This document shows positions 8,756 to 18,168 of a stretch of DNA of 64,000 nucleotides, in pieces. Source of the DNA: an uncultured Oscillospiraceae bacterium (GTDB lineage Bacteria; Bacillota; Clostridia; Oscillospirales; Oscillospiraceae). Every line of letters starts with the position of its first letter. Position 1 is the first letter of the stretch. The stretch covers positions 75,673 to 139,672 of the forward strand of contig CAJTUE010000006.1 of assembly GCA_910579775.1 (NCBI GenBank), given 5' to 3'. The notes below the pieces were generated by a model. It made no database searches and was not told where the DNA came from. It saw only the letters and a program-made list of their open reading frames with translations. A program made the translations under genes and the position numbers.

Positions 8756-10114
8756 TCAGTTTTCAGTGGACCATTCCGTGCGAATGAGGTAGAACCGCTG
8801 TTGGAGCTCTTCCTCGGTCAGGCCCGTGTCCCAGACCTCGGGGAACAGCTCATAGGCATAGGTAGCCGTGGTGTTGCTGAGCAGGACCTGGCGGCCGCCG
8901 ATGGAGGAGCGGCTCTGCTGGTTGGTGCCCGTGAGCTTGTAGAGGATCATAAAGGGCCGCGCCGCCTTTCCCTCCCCCTCATAGAGGGAGAAGAGGACCG
9001 CCCGCTCGTCGGCAGTGGTGGAGTCCTTGCGGGAGATGGTCAGCCGCCCCAGCCACTCCTCCGGGATGTTAAAATACCAGCCGTCGGTGATGGTGTGATA
9101 GGTGGTCATCACCGTGTGGGGCTTCCCCCTCCCGTTAAACTGCCGCCAATCCATCAGCCAAAAGTCGTCCGTCGCCCCCATGGCCCGGGGGACCTGCACC
9201 GGATAGGGGATCTCCATCACGCCGTCCCGGTCAATGTCGGTGCCGTTGACCGCCGTATAGCTGCGGATGGTCTCCTCGCTTCGCAGGGTGTCGTTGTTCA
9301 GCGTCACGTTGGTAAACTGCCCGTCCCGACAGGCCAGGATGTCCACCACCTGATCGCTGCTCTCAGGGAAGCCGGAGGTGACAAAAATGGCCGGAGTCAT
9401 GTCCGTCAGGTTGCCGTTTCTCAGCAGACGGATCTCGTTGATCCCCGCCGTGAGCAGCGCGGTGGTCTTCAGCTCCAGCGCCGCGCCATCATAGTCGTAG
9501 AAGTCGGCCCGGTTGATCCCGTCCTCCCCCGTTTGCAAGGTGAGGGCGATCAGCTCCTTGGCACCGTCACTGTCCAGATCGGCCAGGCGAAAGCGGGTGT
9601 AGCTGTCCACCCACAACAACTCGATGCCCTCTACGTCATAAAGGCTGTAGACCCCCAGGGCGTGGTCGGTGGCGGAGATCTGCCAGGAGACCACCACCTC
9701 CTTGTCCTCGGAGCCGCCTACATTTTCGTAGGCCACCGAGCCGATGGCGCTGCCCACCCCCTCGATGACGCAGCTTTGCTCATAGGTGTCGTCCTCCCGC
9801 AGACGGAACACATAGATCTTCAGCGGCCGCTCCGCCCCCGAAACCCGGAAAAAGGCCACGGCGGACTCCTGCATCCCGTCGCCGTCCAGGTCCTGGAGCT
9901 GGACGGTCTGGGTGTTGGACCCCGACTGGGGCGCGATGGACTCCCCGCCGATGGCGGAACGGATCTCGCTGATGATGGCGTTGAGGTTGCGGTAGTCCTC
10001 CGGCGGCTCGGGGAGGGCAAACATATTGCCGGACTCCCGGCCCATGCAGCCGGTCAGCCCCAGCAAAACAGCGGCCAGCAGTAGTGCGCAGATCCCGCGG
10101 CGGCATTTTTTCAC
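8756..10114 (-). CDS. Secreted lipoprotein with VCBS/FG-GAP-like repeats
   Basis: 452 residues from a GTG start at 10112-10114, chosen because GGAAAGGGGAGG lies just upstream and because it gives a clean lipoprotein signal: KK, then a leucine/alanine core, then LGLTGC with lipobox Cys. The mature part carries at least three Asp-rich segments of the calcium-loop type found in VCBS/FG-GAP beta-propellers: DLDGDGMQESA, DLDSDGAKELI and DIDRDGVMEIP. It is therefore probably an exported beta-propeller anchored to the outer face of the membrane. It heads an operon with a response regulator and a histidine kinase, which suggests an accessory or sensing role. The family function is unknown to me. Confidence 0.8.
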   Translation of the reverse strand: MKKCRRGICALLLAAVLLGLTGCMGRESGNMFALPEPPEDYRNLNAIISEIRSAIGGESIAPQSGSNTQTVQLQDLDGDGMQESAVAFFRVSGAERPLKIYVFRLREDDTYEQSCVIEGVGSAIGSVAYENVGGSEDKEVVVSWQISATDHALGVYSLYDVEGIELLWVDSYTRFRLADLDSDGAKELIALTLQTGEDGINRADFYDYDGAALELKTTALLTAGINEIRLLRNGNLTDMTPAIFVTSGFPESSDQVVDILACRDGQFTNVTLNNDTLRSEETIRSYTAVNGTDIDRDGVMEIPYPVQVPRAMGATDDFWLMDWRQFNGRGKPHTVMTTYHTITDGWYFNIPEEWLGRLTISRKDSTTADERAVLFSLYEGEGKAARPFMILYKLTGTNQQSRSSIGGRQVLLSNTTATYAYELFPEVWDTGLTEEELQQRFYLIRTEWSTEN

Positions 10115-10157
10115 GGCTTGTCCTCCCCTTTCCTGTGCGTTGAATACAGTTATAGTT

Positions 10158-10186
10158 ATTATAGCAGTTGCAAACAAAAAAAACAA
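10158..10186 (-). promoter_or_regulatory. Sigma-A promoter of the lipoprotein-two-component operon
   Basis: TTGTTT (10181-10186), 17-bp spacer, TATAAT (10158-10163), 44 bp before the GTG start. The -35 lies inside the hairpin arm of the preceding etfA terminator. Confidence 0.7.
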
Positions 10187-10216
10187 GGGATGAGTCAGGC
10201 TCATCCCTTGTTTTTT
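10181..10216 (-). terminator. Terminator of the crt-hbd-bcd-etfBA operon
   Basis: Perfect inverted repeat CAAGGGATGAG / CTCATCCCTTG with a 5-nt loop, flanked by T/A runs on both sides, 15 bp beyond the etfA stop. Confidence 0.9.
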
Positions 10217-10230
10217 CCCAACGTATTTTC

Positions 10231-11334
10231 TTATTTCGCCGCCTTGTTGGCACGGATGGCCTCAATGAGGGCGGGAGCGACCTTGAAGAGGTCGCCGGTA
10301 ATGCCGTAGGTAGCGCACTCAAAGATAGGCGCCGAGGCGTTCTTGTTCACGGCGATGATGCACTCGGAGTCCTGCATACCGGCCCGGTGCTGGATGGCGC
10401 CGGAGATACCCAGAGCCACATAGATGCGGGGATGTACGGTCTTGCCGGTCTGGCCCACTTGGTGGTCCACACTGATCCAGTCAGCGTCTACGCAAGCGCG
10501 GGACGCGCCCACCACACCGCCCAGCACGTCGGCCAGCTCCTGGGCCAGGGCGATCCCCTTCTGGGGGTCCTTGCTGATGCCGCGGCCCACGGCCACCACC
10601 ACGTCGGCGCCGATCAGGTCCACCATCTTCTTGGCGGCCTTCTCGATCTTGACGACGTCCACATGGATGTCGCTCTTGTCCAGCTTCACGTCCACCTTCT
10701 CCAGCACGGTCTTGGCGGCCCCGGCCTCATCAAAGGCCTGGGTCTGCATCACGCCGGGACGGACGGTGGACATCTGGGGACGGAAGCGGGGGCAGATGAT
10801 GGTGGCCATCAGGTGGCCGCCAAAGGCGGGACGGGTCATCTTCAGGTTAGTGTTCTCCTCAAACGCGGTGTTGTCCACGTCGATGGTAGAGGTGGAGCGA
10901 AGGAAATCCTTATACTTCTCCACGTCCACATCCAGGTGGGTACAGTCGGCGGTCAAACCGGTATGGAGCCGGGCCGCGCAGCGGGGGCCCAGGTCACGGC
11001 CGATATTGGTGGCGCCGATGAGGAAGATCTCCGGCTTCTTATCCTCGATGAGGTCGCACAGCACCTTGGCGTAGCCATCGGTGGTGTAGTCCTTCAGCAG
11101 GGGGTGGTCACAGACATAGACCTTGTCCGCGCCGTAGCCGCCCAGAGCCTTCATGTACTCCTCCTTGACGCCGCTGCCCAGCACCACGCCGGCCAGCTCC
11201 ACACCCAGGTCGTTGGCCAGCTTGCGCCCCTCGCTGAGGAGCTGGTAGCTGGTAGACATGATCACGCCGTCGCGCTGCTCACAAAATACCCAAACGCCCT
11301 TGAAGGCGGCGGTATCACTGCTGTTATAAGCCAT
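10231..11334 (-). CDS. etfA: Electron transfer flavoprotein alpha subunit
   Basis: 367 residues. The C-terminal FAD-binding domain is clear: GRGISKDPQKGIALAQEL, ADWISVDHQVGQTGKTV, and GISGAIQHRAGMQDSE. EtfA pairs with EtfB and the acyl-CoA dehydrogenase encoded upstream. In clostridia this Bcd-EtfAB complex can bifurcate electrons, coupling crotonyl-CoA reduction by NADH to ferredoxin reduction; that activity is known for the family and inferred here. The ATG at 11332-11334 follows AAGGGAAGGAG. It begins 18 bp after etfB and is the last gene before the operon terminator. Confidence 0.95.
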   Translation of the reverse strand: MAYNSSDTAAFKGVWVFCEQRDGVIMSTSYQLLSEGRKLANDLGVELAGVVLGSGVKEEYMKALGGYGADKVYVCDHPLLKDYTTDGYAKVLCDLIEDKKPEIFLIGATNIGRDLGPRCAARLHTGLTADCTHLDVDVEKYKDFLRSTSTIDVDNTAFEENTNLKMTRPAFGGHLMATIICPRFRPQMSTVRPGVMQTQAFDEAGAAKTVLEKVDVKLDKSDIHVDVVKIEKAAKKMVDLIGADVVVAVGRGISKDPQKGIALAQELADVLGGVVGASRACVDADWISVDHQVGQTGKTVHPRIYVALGISGAIQHRAGMQDSECIIAVNKNASAPIFECATYGITGDLFKVAPALIEAIRANKAAK

Positions 11335-11352
11335 ATCTCGTCACTCCTTCCC

Positions 11353-12153
11353 TTAAATCAGGTGCTTGGCGTCCAGCAGCTTCACCAGCTCTTCGCAGGT
11401 GGCCTTGCCGTCGCCTTCCAGCATCTGGCCCGCGCCCTTCACCGGGGGAGAGAAGGACTTGTAGACATTGGTGGGAGAGCCCTGGAGTCCAATGGTGTCC
11501 ACCTCGATGAGGGGATCGTCCTTCAACGTCTCATAGTTGTAGATCTCCAGGGGCTTCTGATAGCACTCCATCACGCCGCCCACGCTCATGTACCGGGGCA
11601 GATTCAGCTCCTTAATGCAGGTCAGCAGGCAGGGGGTGTTCACCTTCAGCAGCATGAACCCGTCCTCGAGCATCCGCTTGACGGTAAGGGTGTTGCCCTC
11701 CTTCTTGATGTCCGCCACGTAGCTCACCTGGGGCAGGTGGAGCTTTTCCGCGATCTGGGGACCCACCTGGGCGGTGTCGCCGTCGATGGCCTGGCGGCCG
11801 CAGAACACCACGTCCTCGGGGCCTACGCCGATCTTGTTGATGGCGGCGGCCAGGATCTGGGAGGTGGCAAAGGTATCAGAGCCGCCGAACTCCCGGGCAG
11901 AGACCAGCACGGCCTTGTCCGCACCCATGGCCAGAAGCTCCCGGAGCATGGACTCGGCGGGAGGGGGCCCCATGGAGACCACCACCACCTCGCAGCCGGT
12001 GGCGTCCTTGAGCTGGAGGGCAGCCTCAATGGCGTTCATGTCGTCAGGGTTGGTGATGGTCGCCATTTTGGAACGGTCCATGGTGCCGTCTTCCTTCACG
12101 GCCACCACGCCGGAGGTGTCGGGCACCTGCTTGACACATACGATCGCTTTCAT
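11353..12153 (-). CDS. etfB: Electron transfer flavoprotein beta subunit
   Basis: 266 residues beginning MKAIVCVKQVPDTSG, the standard EtfB N-terminus, with the family block VVFCGRQAIDGDTAQVGP in the middle and NLPRYMSVGGVM further on. It binds the second nucleotide or flavin in the EtfAB heterodimer. The beta subunit of bifurcating EtfAB carries the NADH-proximal FAD; residues deciding this cannot be resolved by eye. It sits 16 bp after bcd and 18 bp before etfA. Confidence 0.95.
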   Translation of the reverse strand: MKAIVCVKQVPDTSGVVAVKEDGTMDRSKMATITNPDDMNAIEAALQLKDATGCEVVVVSMGPPPAESMLRELLAMGADKAVLVSAREFGGSDTFATSQILAAAINKIGVGPEDVVFCGRQAIDGDTAQVGPQIAEKLHLPQVSYVADIKKEGNTLTVKRMLEDGFMLLKVNTPCLLTCIKELNLPRYMSVGGVMECYQKPLEIYNYETLKDDPLIEVDTIGLQGSPTNVYKSFSPPVKGAGQMLEGDGKATCEELVKLLDAKHLI

Positions 12154-12169
12154 ATTCGTCTCGCCCTCC

Positions 12170-13324
<1,155 letters not shown>

Positions 13325-13369
13325 CGAATCATGCCCTCCTTAATGATAACGTTTGAAGTAAACGGACGC

Positions 13370-14242
13370 TTACAGCTCGTCCGCAGGGGTCTTGGTGCGG
13401 TCCGCGTTGTAGACGTAGAAGCCCTTGCCGGACTTGACGCCCAGATTGCCGCCCCGGACCATCTTGCGGAGAAGCGGGCAGGCACGGTACTTGCCGTCGC
13501 CGGTCTCGTTGTAGAGCACATCCATGATAGCCAGGCAGATGTCCAGTCCGATGAAGTCGCCCAGCTCCAGGGGACCCATGGGGTGGTTGGCGCCCAGCTT
13601 CATGGCCGCGTCGATGCCCGCAATGTTGGACACGCCCTCCATCTTGATGAAGGCGGCCTCGTTGATCATGGGGATAAGGATGCGGTTGACCACGAACCCG
13701 GCGGCCTCGTTGACCTGCACAGGGGTCTTGCCCAGCTCCTCGGAGATGGCGGTGATGGCAGAGACGGTCTCGGCGGGGGTATTGGCCCCGGCAATGACCT
13801 CAATGAGCTTCATACGGTCGGCGGGGTTGAAGAAGTGCATCCCGATGAGGGGACGGCTCAAGCCCTTACCGATCTCGGTGATGGACAGGGAGGATGTATT
13901 GGAGGCAAAAATGCAATCGGACTTGCAGAGCTTATCCAGCTCACCGAAGGTGGTCTGCTTCACGCCCATATCCTCAAAGGCTGCCTCCACGATGAGGTCA
14001 CAGTCTGCGCAGAGGTTTTCCTTCAGGCCGGGGGTGATGGCGGCGACGATGGCGTCCACCTTGTCCTGCTCCATCTTGCCCTTCTCCACCAGCTTGGCGT
14101 AGCCCTTCTCGATCTTGGCCTTGCCGTTATCCGCCCACTCCTGCTTGATGTCGCACAGAGCCACAGTCCAGCCGCTCTGGGCAAAGGCCTTGGCAATGCC
14201 CTGGCCCATGGTGCCCGCGCCAATCACGCCTACTTTTTTCAT
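13370..14242 (-). CDS. hbd: 3-hydroxybutyryl-CoA dehydrogenase
   Basis: 290 residues starting MKKVGVIGAGTMGQGIAKAFA, an NAD(P)-binding Rossmann fold, with the catalytic region GMHFFNPADRMKLIEVI and the helical substrate domain VNRILIPMINEA. It interconverts acetoacetyl-CoA and 3-hydroxybutyryl-CoA. The frame is open for 36 more codons upstream, but TTAGGAGGTCG just before the ATG at 14240-14242 fixes the start, and the extra stretch is a dispersed repeat. Nearly 200 bp separate it from crt, with the repeat between them. No thiolase gene is in this operon. Confidence 0.95.
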   Translation of the reverse strand: MKKVGVIGAGTMGQGIAKAFAQSGWTVALCDIKQEWADNGKAKIEKGYAKLVEKGKMEQDKVDAIVAAITPGLKENLCADCDLIVEAAFEDMGVKQTTFGELDKLCKSDCIFASNTSSLSITEIGKGLSRPLIGMHFFNPADRMKLIEVIAGANTPAETVSAITAISEELGKTPVQVNEAAGFVVNRILIPMINEAAFIKMEGVSNIAGIDAAMKLGANHPMGPLELGDFIGLDICLAIMDVLYNETGDGKYRACPLLRKMVRGGNLGVKSGKGFYVYNADRTKTPADEL

Positions 14243-14291
14243 GTTGTTCGACCTCCTAAAAATATTGATCCCAAATTGGGGGTTAACTGAT

Positions 14292-14411
14292 GTAGGGCGC
14301 GGCTTGCCAGACGCGCCGACGTCTACCATTCTACGTCCCGGGCGGGGCAAGCCCCTCCCCTACACGAGTGATGGTAACGTATTCCTTTGTAGGGGGGGCT
14401 TACCCCGCCCG
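14292..14411. repeat. Dispersed palindromic repeat, copy A
   Basis: Intergenic element between crt and hbd. It contains GTAGGGCGCGGCTTGCC (from 14292), CGGGCGGGGCAAGCCCC (from 14339) and, inverted, GGGGGGGCTTACCCCGCCCG ending at 14411. Related units are at 25984-26058 and 42299-42335. Confidence 0.75.
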
Positions 14412-14437
14412 TCGGCCTGCGTGTCTACGCCTCGCGC

Positions 14438-15223
14438 TCAGTTGTTCGTAAACACCGCCTTGGGCTTGGGCTTCTCCTTGGAGAGGAAGCAGGCCATGCC
14501 CTCCACCTGGTCGTGGGTCTCGAAGCAGTCGCCAAACAGCTTTTCCTCGATGACCACCGCCTTGTCTATGGAGACCTGCATCCCCTCGTTGACCGCCTTC
14601 TTACAGGCGCGCACGGCGATGGGGGCGTTCTTGGCAATGGTGGCGGCCATCTTCTTGGCCGCGTCCATCAGCTCCGCCTGAGGATGGACGGCGTTGACCA
14701 AGCCGATGCGAAGCGCCTCGGTGGCGTCGATGTTCCTGGCGGTGTACAAAAGCTGCTTGGCCATGCCCATGCCCACCAGCCGGGCCAGCCGCTGGGTCCC
14801 GCCAAAGCCGGGAGTGATGCCCAAACCCACCTCGGGCTGACCGAACATGGCGTTATCCGAGCAGAGGCGAATGTCGCAGGACATGGCCAGCTCACACCCG
14901 CCGCCCAGAGCAAAGCCGTTGACGGCAGCGATCACGGGCAGGGGAAAATTCTCGATCATCAGGAAGATGTCGTTGCCCAGCTTGCCAAAAGCTTCGCCCT
15001 CCGCCTTGGTCATGGTGGACATAGAGCCGATATCCGCTCCGGCCACAAAGCTCTTCTCCCCTGCGCCGGTGAGGACCACGCAGCGCACGCTGTTCTGGTC
15101 CACCGACTCAAACGCGGCCTTCAACTCGGACAGCACCTGAGGATTCAACGCGTTGAGGGCCTCAGGGCGGTTGATGGTGATAACGCCTACCGCGCCCTCA
15201 CAATTCAGTTCTACCAATGCCAT
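14438..15223 (-). CDS. crt: Enoyl-CoA hydratase/crotonase
   Basis: 261-residue crotonase-fold protein with the oxyanion-hole blocks SFVAGADIGSM and GFALGGGCELAMSCDIR and the catalytic-Glu region GITPGFGGTQRL. It dehydrates 3-hydroxybutyryl-CoA to crotonyl-CoA in butyrate formation. The ATG at 15221-15223 follows AAGGAGGCAG. It is the first gene of crt-hbd-bcd-etfB-etfA; the classic clostridial order is crt-bcd-etfB-etfA-hbd, so hbd has moved. Confidence 0.94.
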   Translation of the reverse strand: MALVELNCEGAVGVITINRPEALNALNPQVLSELKAAFESVDQNSVRCVVLTGAGEKSFVAGADIGSMSTMTKAEGEAFGKLGNDIFLMIENFPLPVIAAVNGFALGGGCELAMSCDIRLCSDNAMFGQPEVGLGITPGFGGTQRLARLVGMGMAKQLLYTARNIDATEALRIGLVNAVHPQAELMDAAKKMAATIAKNAPIAVRACKKAVNEGMQVSIDKAVVIEEKLFGDCFETHDQVEGMACFLSKEKPKPKAVFTNN

Positions 15224-15294
15224 TTCCTGTCTGCCTCCTTGTTCAAAATTCGTACTCGTGGAATCGTTATAATTTTCACAATCTCGCCAATTCT

Positions 15295-15323
15295 AATATA
15301 ACACCCTTCCTCGGATTTTGCAA
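15295..15323 (-). promoter_or_regulatory. Sigma-A promoter of the butyryl-CoA operon
   Basis: TTGCAA (15318-15323), 17-bp spacer, TATATT (15295-15300), about 72 bp upstream of the crt ATG. Confidence 0.75.
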
Positions 15324-15375
15324 GTGTAAGTTGTAAATTTCCCAGCGGAAATGAAAAGAAATTTTAGGGGGCCAT

Positions 15376-15411
15376 AGAAAAAAGACGCGGCGGGAGAACT
15401 CCCGCCGCGTT
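15376..15411 (-). terminator. ireB terminator
   Basis: 11-bp perfect stem CGCGGCGGGAG / CTCCCGCCGCG (15386-15409) followed on the minus strand by TCTTTTTTCT, just after the ireB stop. Confidence 0.88.
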
Positions 15412-15418
15412 CGGCTCG

Positions 15419-15673
15419 TCAGATGTCCAGATAGGCTTGCAACAAGACCTGCAGCAACTCATCGCGGTCCAGCTTGCGGATGAGGGCGCGGGCGTTGTTG
15501 TAGTTGGTAATATAGGTGGGGTCCTCAGAGAGGATGTAGCCCACGATCTGGTTGATGGGGTTGTAGCCCTTTTCCTGGAGGGCGTCGTATACCGTTGTCA
15601 GGGTCTGGCGGATGGTCTCGCCTGGGTCGGGCTTGAGGGAAAAGGGTCGGGTAAAGCTCAGATCGTCAGACAT
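15419..15673 (-). CDS. ireB: IreB-family regulatory phosphoprotein
   Basis: 84-residue protein matching IreB (UPF0297): [21 protein letters not shown], then [15 protein letters not shown] and the C-terminal [14 protein letters not shown]. In Enterococcus IreB is phosphorylated on N-terminal threonines by the PASTA kinase IreK and lowers cephalosporin resistance; the N-terminal Thr/Ser here (SFTRPFS) fit. It has its own promoter and terminator between the pheT end and the crt promoter. Confidence 0.92.
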   Translation of the reverse strand: MSDDLSFTRPFSLKPDPGETIRQTLTTVYDALQEKGYNPINQIVGYILSEDPTYITNYNNARALIRKLDRDELLQVLLQAYLDI

Positions 15674-15710
15674 GACACACGCACCTCCCGTTCAACATGT
15701 GGTTTCGTCT

Positions 15711-15739
15711 ATTCTACTCTATTTTGTGCCGTTTGTAAA
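15711..15739 (-). promoter_or_regulatory. Sigma-A promoter of ireB
   Basis: TTTACA (15734-15739), 17-bp spacer, TAGAAT (15711-15716), 37 bp upstream of the ireB ATG and just past the pheT stop. Confidence 0.75.
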
Positions 15740-15756
15740 GGGGTTTTTCCGCTCTT

Positions 15757-18150
15757 TTAACGAAGGGTCGCACCCAGTTCCTGCTCCAGCAGAGCCAAGA
15801 TCGCCGAGACGTCCGCATCCGCCTCTTCCGCAGTAAGACTGCGGTCATCGGCGCGCAGGGTGAGGTTGAAAGCCACCGACTTCTTCCCCTCGGGAATGGG
15901 CGCGCCGGTATAGATGTCAAAGAGGGTCACTTCCTTGAGCAGTCCTTTGGCTCCCCGGGCAATGCAGTCCTCCAGCGCCCCCACAGTCACAGCCAAGTCG
16001 CACACCACGGCAATGTCCCGGGTGACGGCGGGGAACTTGGGCAGCGGAGTATAGACCGGGTCGGCCCCCTTGGCGTCCATGAGCGCGGCCAAAGACAGTT
16101 CAGCGGCGTAAATCTCCGTGTCCACGCCGTAGTTCTTCGCCGCCAGCGGATGCACCTGGCCCAGCACGCCCAGCACCTGTCCCCCGGCCCACACCGCGGC
16201 GCAGCGGCCGGGATGGTAGGAGGGGTTTTCCGTAACGGCAACGAAGGAAATGTTGTCACAGCGCAGCTCCTTCAAAATAGCCTCCACAACGCCCTTAAGG
16301 GTAAAGAAGTCCATGCCTCCATAGGCCCCCAGGGTAAGGTACTTGCTCTCGATCGCCAGGCCGTCCTTCCCGCCGGGGGTGTAGGTGCGGCCCACCTCAT
16401 AGAGCCTCGCCGACTTGTTGCGGAAGTTGTAGTTGCGGGTCAGGATCTCCAGCATGGAGGGAAGCGTGGTGGTCCGCATAATAGAGGTGTCCTCCCCCAA
16501 GGGATTGAGGATCTTGAAGGACTTGCGCCGCTGGGCGTCTTGGGGCCAGCGGATCTTGTCATAATAAGTGGGGGAGATAAAGGAATAGGTGATGATCTCG
16601 TCGAAGCCCAGCGCGCGGCAGGATGCGCCCAGCCGGCGCTCCACCTGCTCGGCAGGAGAGAAGCCGCCCAGGGTGGTCTGCCCCCGCATAAGGGTGGTGG
16701 GGATGTTGTTGTAGCCATAGAACCGGGCCACCTCCTCGGCCAGATCGGCCATGCGGCGCACGTCCCCCCGCCAGGAGGGAACGGTGACCTGGTCACCGCC
16801 CACCGTGAAGTCCAGAGACTTCAAAATGGAGACCATAGTCTCCCTGTCCACCTCAGTCCCCAACAGGGCGTTGATCTTTTCCGGCTCCAGGGTCAAAACG
16901 GTGGGCTGGGGAACAAAGTTAAGGATGTCGATGACGCCGTCCACCACCTCGCCGGCCCCCAGCAGTTCTACCAGCTCACAGGCGCGCTCCACAGCAGGAA
17001 GGGTGTTCATAGGGTCCAGGCCCTTCTCAAACTTGGCGGACGCTTCGGTCCGCATCCCCAGGGCCAACGCGCCCTTGCGGATGGTAGTACCGTCAAAGCA
17101 GGCGGACTCAAAGACCACGTCGGTGGTGTCGTCCACGATCTCGGAGTTTTCCCCGCCCATGATGCCCGCCAGGCCCACGGCCCGGTCCTCGTCGGCGATG
17201 ACCAAATGATTGGCGGTGAGGGTGTGCTCCTTGCTGTCCAGGGTGGTAAGCTTCTCCCCTTCCTCCGCCCGGCGGACGATGATCTTTCCACCCTTCACAT
17301 AGCGGTAGTCAAAGGCGTGCATGGGCTGGCCGTATTCCAGCATGACGTAGTTGGTAATGTCCACAATGTTGTTGATTGGCCGCACCCCCATGGCCCGCAG
17401 ACGCTGGCGCATCCACTTGGGAGAGGGGGCGATCTTCACATTGCGCACCATCCGTGCGGTGTACCGGGGCACCAGATCGGCCGCTGGTGTCTCCACGTCC
17501 AGCAGCTCCGCCAGGTTCCCATCCGCTCCGCCCTTCACCTCCGGGGTATGGAGCTTCAAGGGCGCGCCGAAGGTGGCGGAGGCCTCCCGGGCCAGGCCGA
17601 TGACGGACAGGCAGTCGGGCCGGTTGGGGGTGATCTCAAACTCCACCACGTGGTCGTCCAGGCCCACGGCGGCGCGGATGTCCTGGCCCAGGGTCAGGCC
17701 GGTAAGTTCGGCGTCGTCGGACAGGATCCAGATGCCGTCGGCATAGGCGGCGGGGAAATCCCGCTGGTCCAGGCCCAGCTCGGCAAAGGAGCAGAGCATT
17801 CCGTCGGACAGCTCTCCCCGGAGCTTCCCGGCGTGGATCTCCTTGCCGCCGGGGAGGGTGGAGCCGTCCAGGGCCACGGGCACCAGGTCACCCTCCTTCA
17901 CGTTCTGGGCCCCGGTGACAATCTGGATGGGACTTCCCTTCCCCACATCCACCTGGCAGATCCACATATGGTCGCTGTCCGGGTGGCGGACCAGGGACAG
18001 GACCTTGCCCACCACCACGTTTTTGATCTCCTCGCCCTCCACCGCGGTGGTCTCCACCTTGGAGCCGGAGAGGGTCATGGCCTCGGCAAAGTCCTTGTCG
18101 GAGGCGGTCACGTTCACAAACTCGTTGAGCCATTCACGGGAAAGATTCAT
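15757..18150 (-). CDS. pheT: Phenylalanyl-tRNA synthetase beta subunit
   Basis: 797 residues, normal for bacterial PheT. An N-terminal EMAP/OB tRNA-binding region (KVLSLVRHPDSDHMWICQVD, about residues 40-150), a B3/B4 editing domain, B5 and the catalytic-like core, and a C-terminal ferredoxin-fold anticodon-binding domain (KFPAVTRDIAVV to the end) can be followed in order. It forms the alpha2-beta2 enzyme with PheS, 18 bp upstream. The ATG follows AAGGAGGCTG. It is the last gene of the T-box operon; I see no strong terminator before the ireB promoter. Confidence 0.97.
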   Translation of the reverse strand: MNLSREWLNEFVNVTASDKDFAEAMTLSGSKVETTAVEGEEIKNVVVGKVLSLVRHPDSDHMWICQVDVGKGSPIQIVTGAQNVKEGDLVPVALDGSTLPGGKEIHAGKLRGELSDGMLCSFAELGLDQRDFPAAYADGIWILSDDAELTGLTLGQDIRAAVGLDDHVVEFEITPNRPDCLSVIGLAREASATFGAPLKLHTPEVKGGADGNLAELLDVETPAADLVPRYTARMVRNVKIAPSPKWMRQRLRAMGVRPINNIVDITNYVMLEYGQPMHAFDYRYVKGGKIIVRRAEEGEKLTTLDSKEHTLTANHLVIADEDRAVGLAGIMGGENSEIVDDTTDVVFESACFDGTTIRKGALALGMRTEASAKFEKGLDPMNTLPAVERACELVELLGAGEVVDGVIDILNFVPQPTVLTLEPEKINALLGTEVDRETMVSILKSLDFTVGGDQVTVPSWRGDVRRMADLAEEVARFYGYNNIPTTLMRGQTTLGGFSPAEQVERRLGASCRALGFDEIITYSFISPTYYDKIRWPQDAQRRKSFKILNPLGEDTSIMRTTTLPSMLEILTRNYNFRNKSARLYEVGRTYTPGGKDGLAIESKYLTLGAYGGMDFFTLKGVVEAILKELRCDNISFVAVTENPSYHPGRCAAVWAGGQVLGVLGQVHPLAAKNYGVDTEIYAAELSLAALMDAKGADPVYTPLPKFPAVTRDIAVVCDLAVTVGALEDCIARGAKGLLKEVTLFDIYTGAPIPEGKKSVAFNLTLRADDRSLTAEEADADVSAILALLEQELGATLR

Positions 18151-18168
18151 GTTACACAGCCTCCTTTC

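Noticed and set aside
13370..14350. 36-codon N-terminal extension of Hbd
   Set aside because: The extension translates the dispersed repeat; the AGGAGG site fixes the start at 14242.
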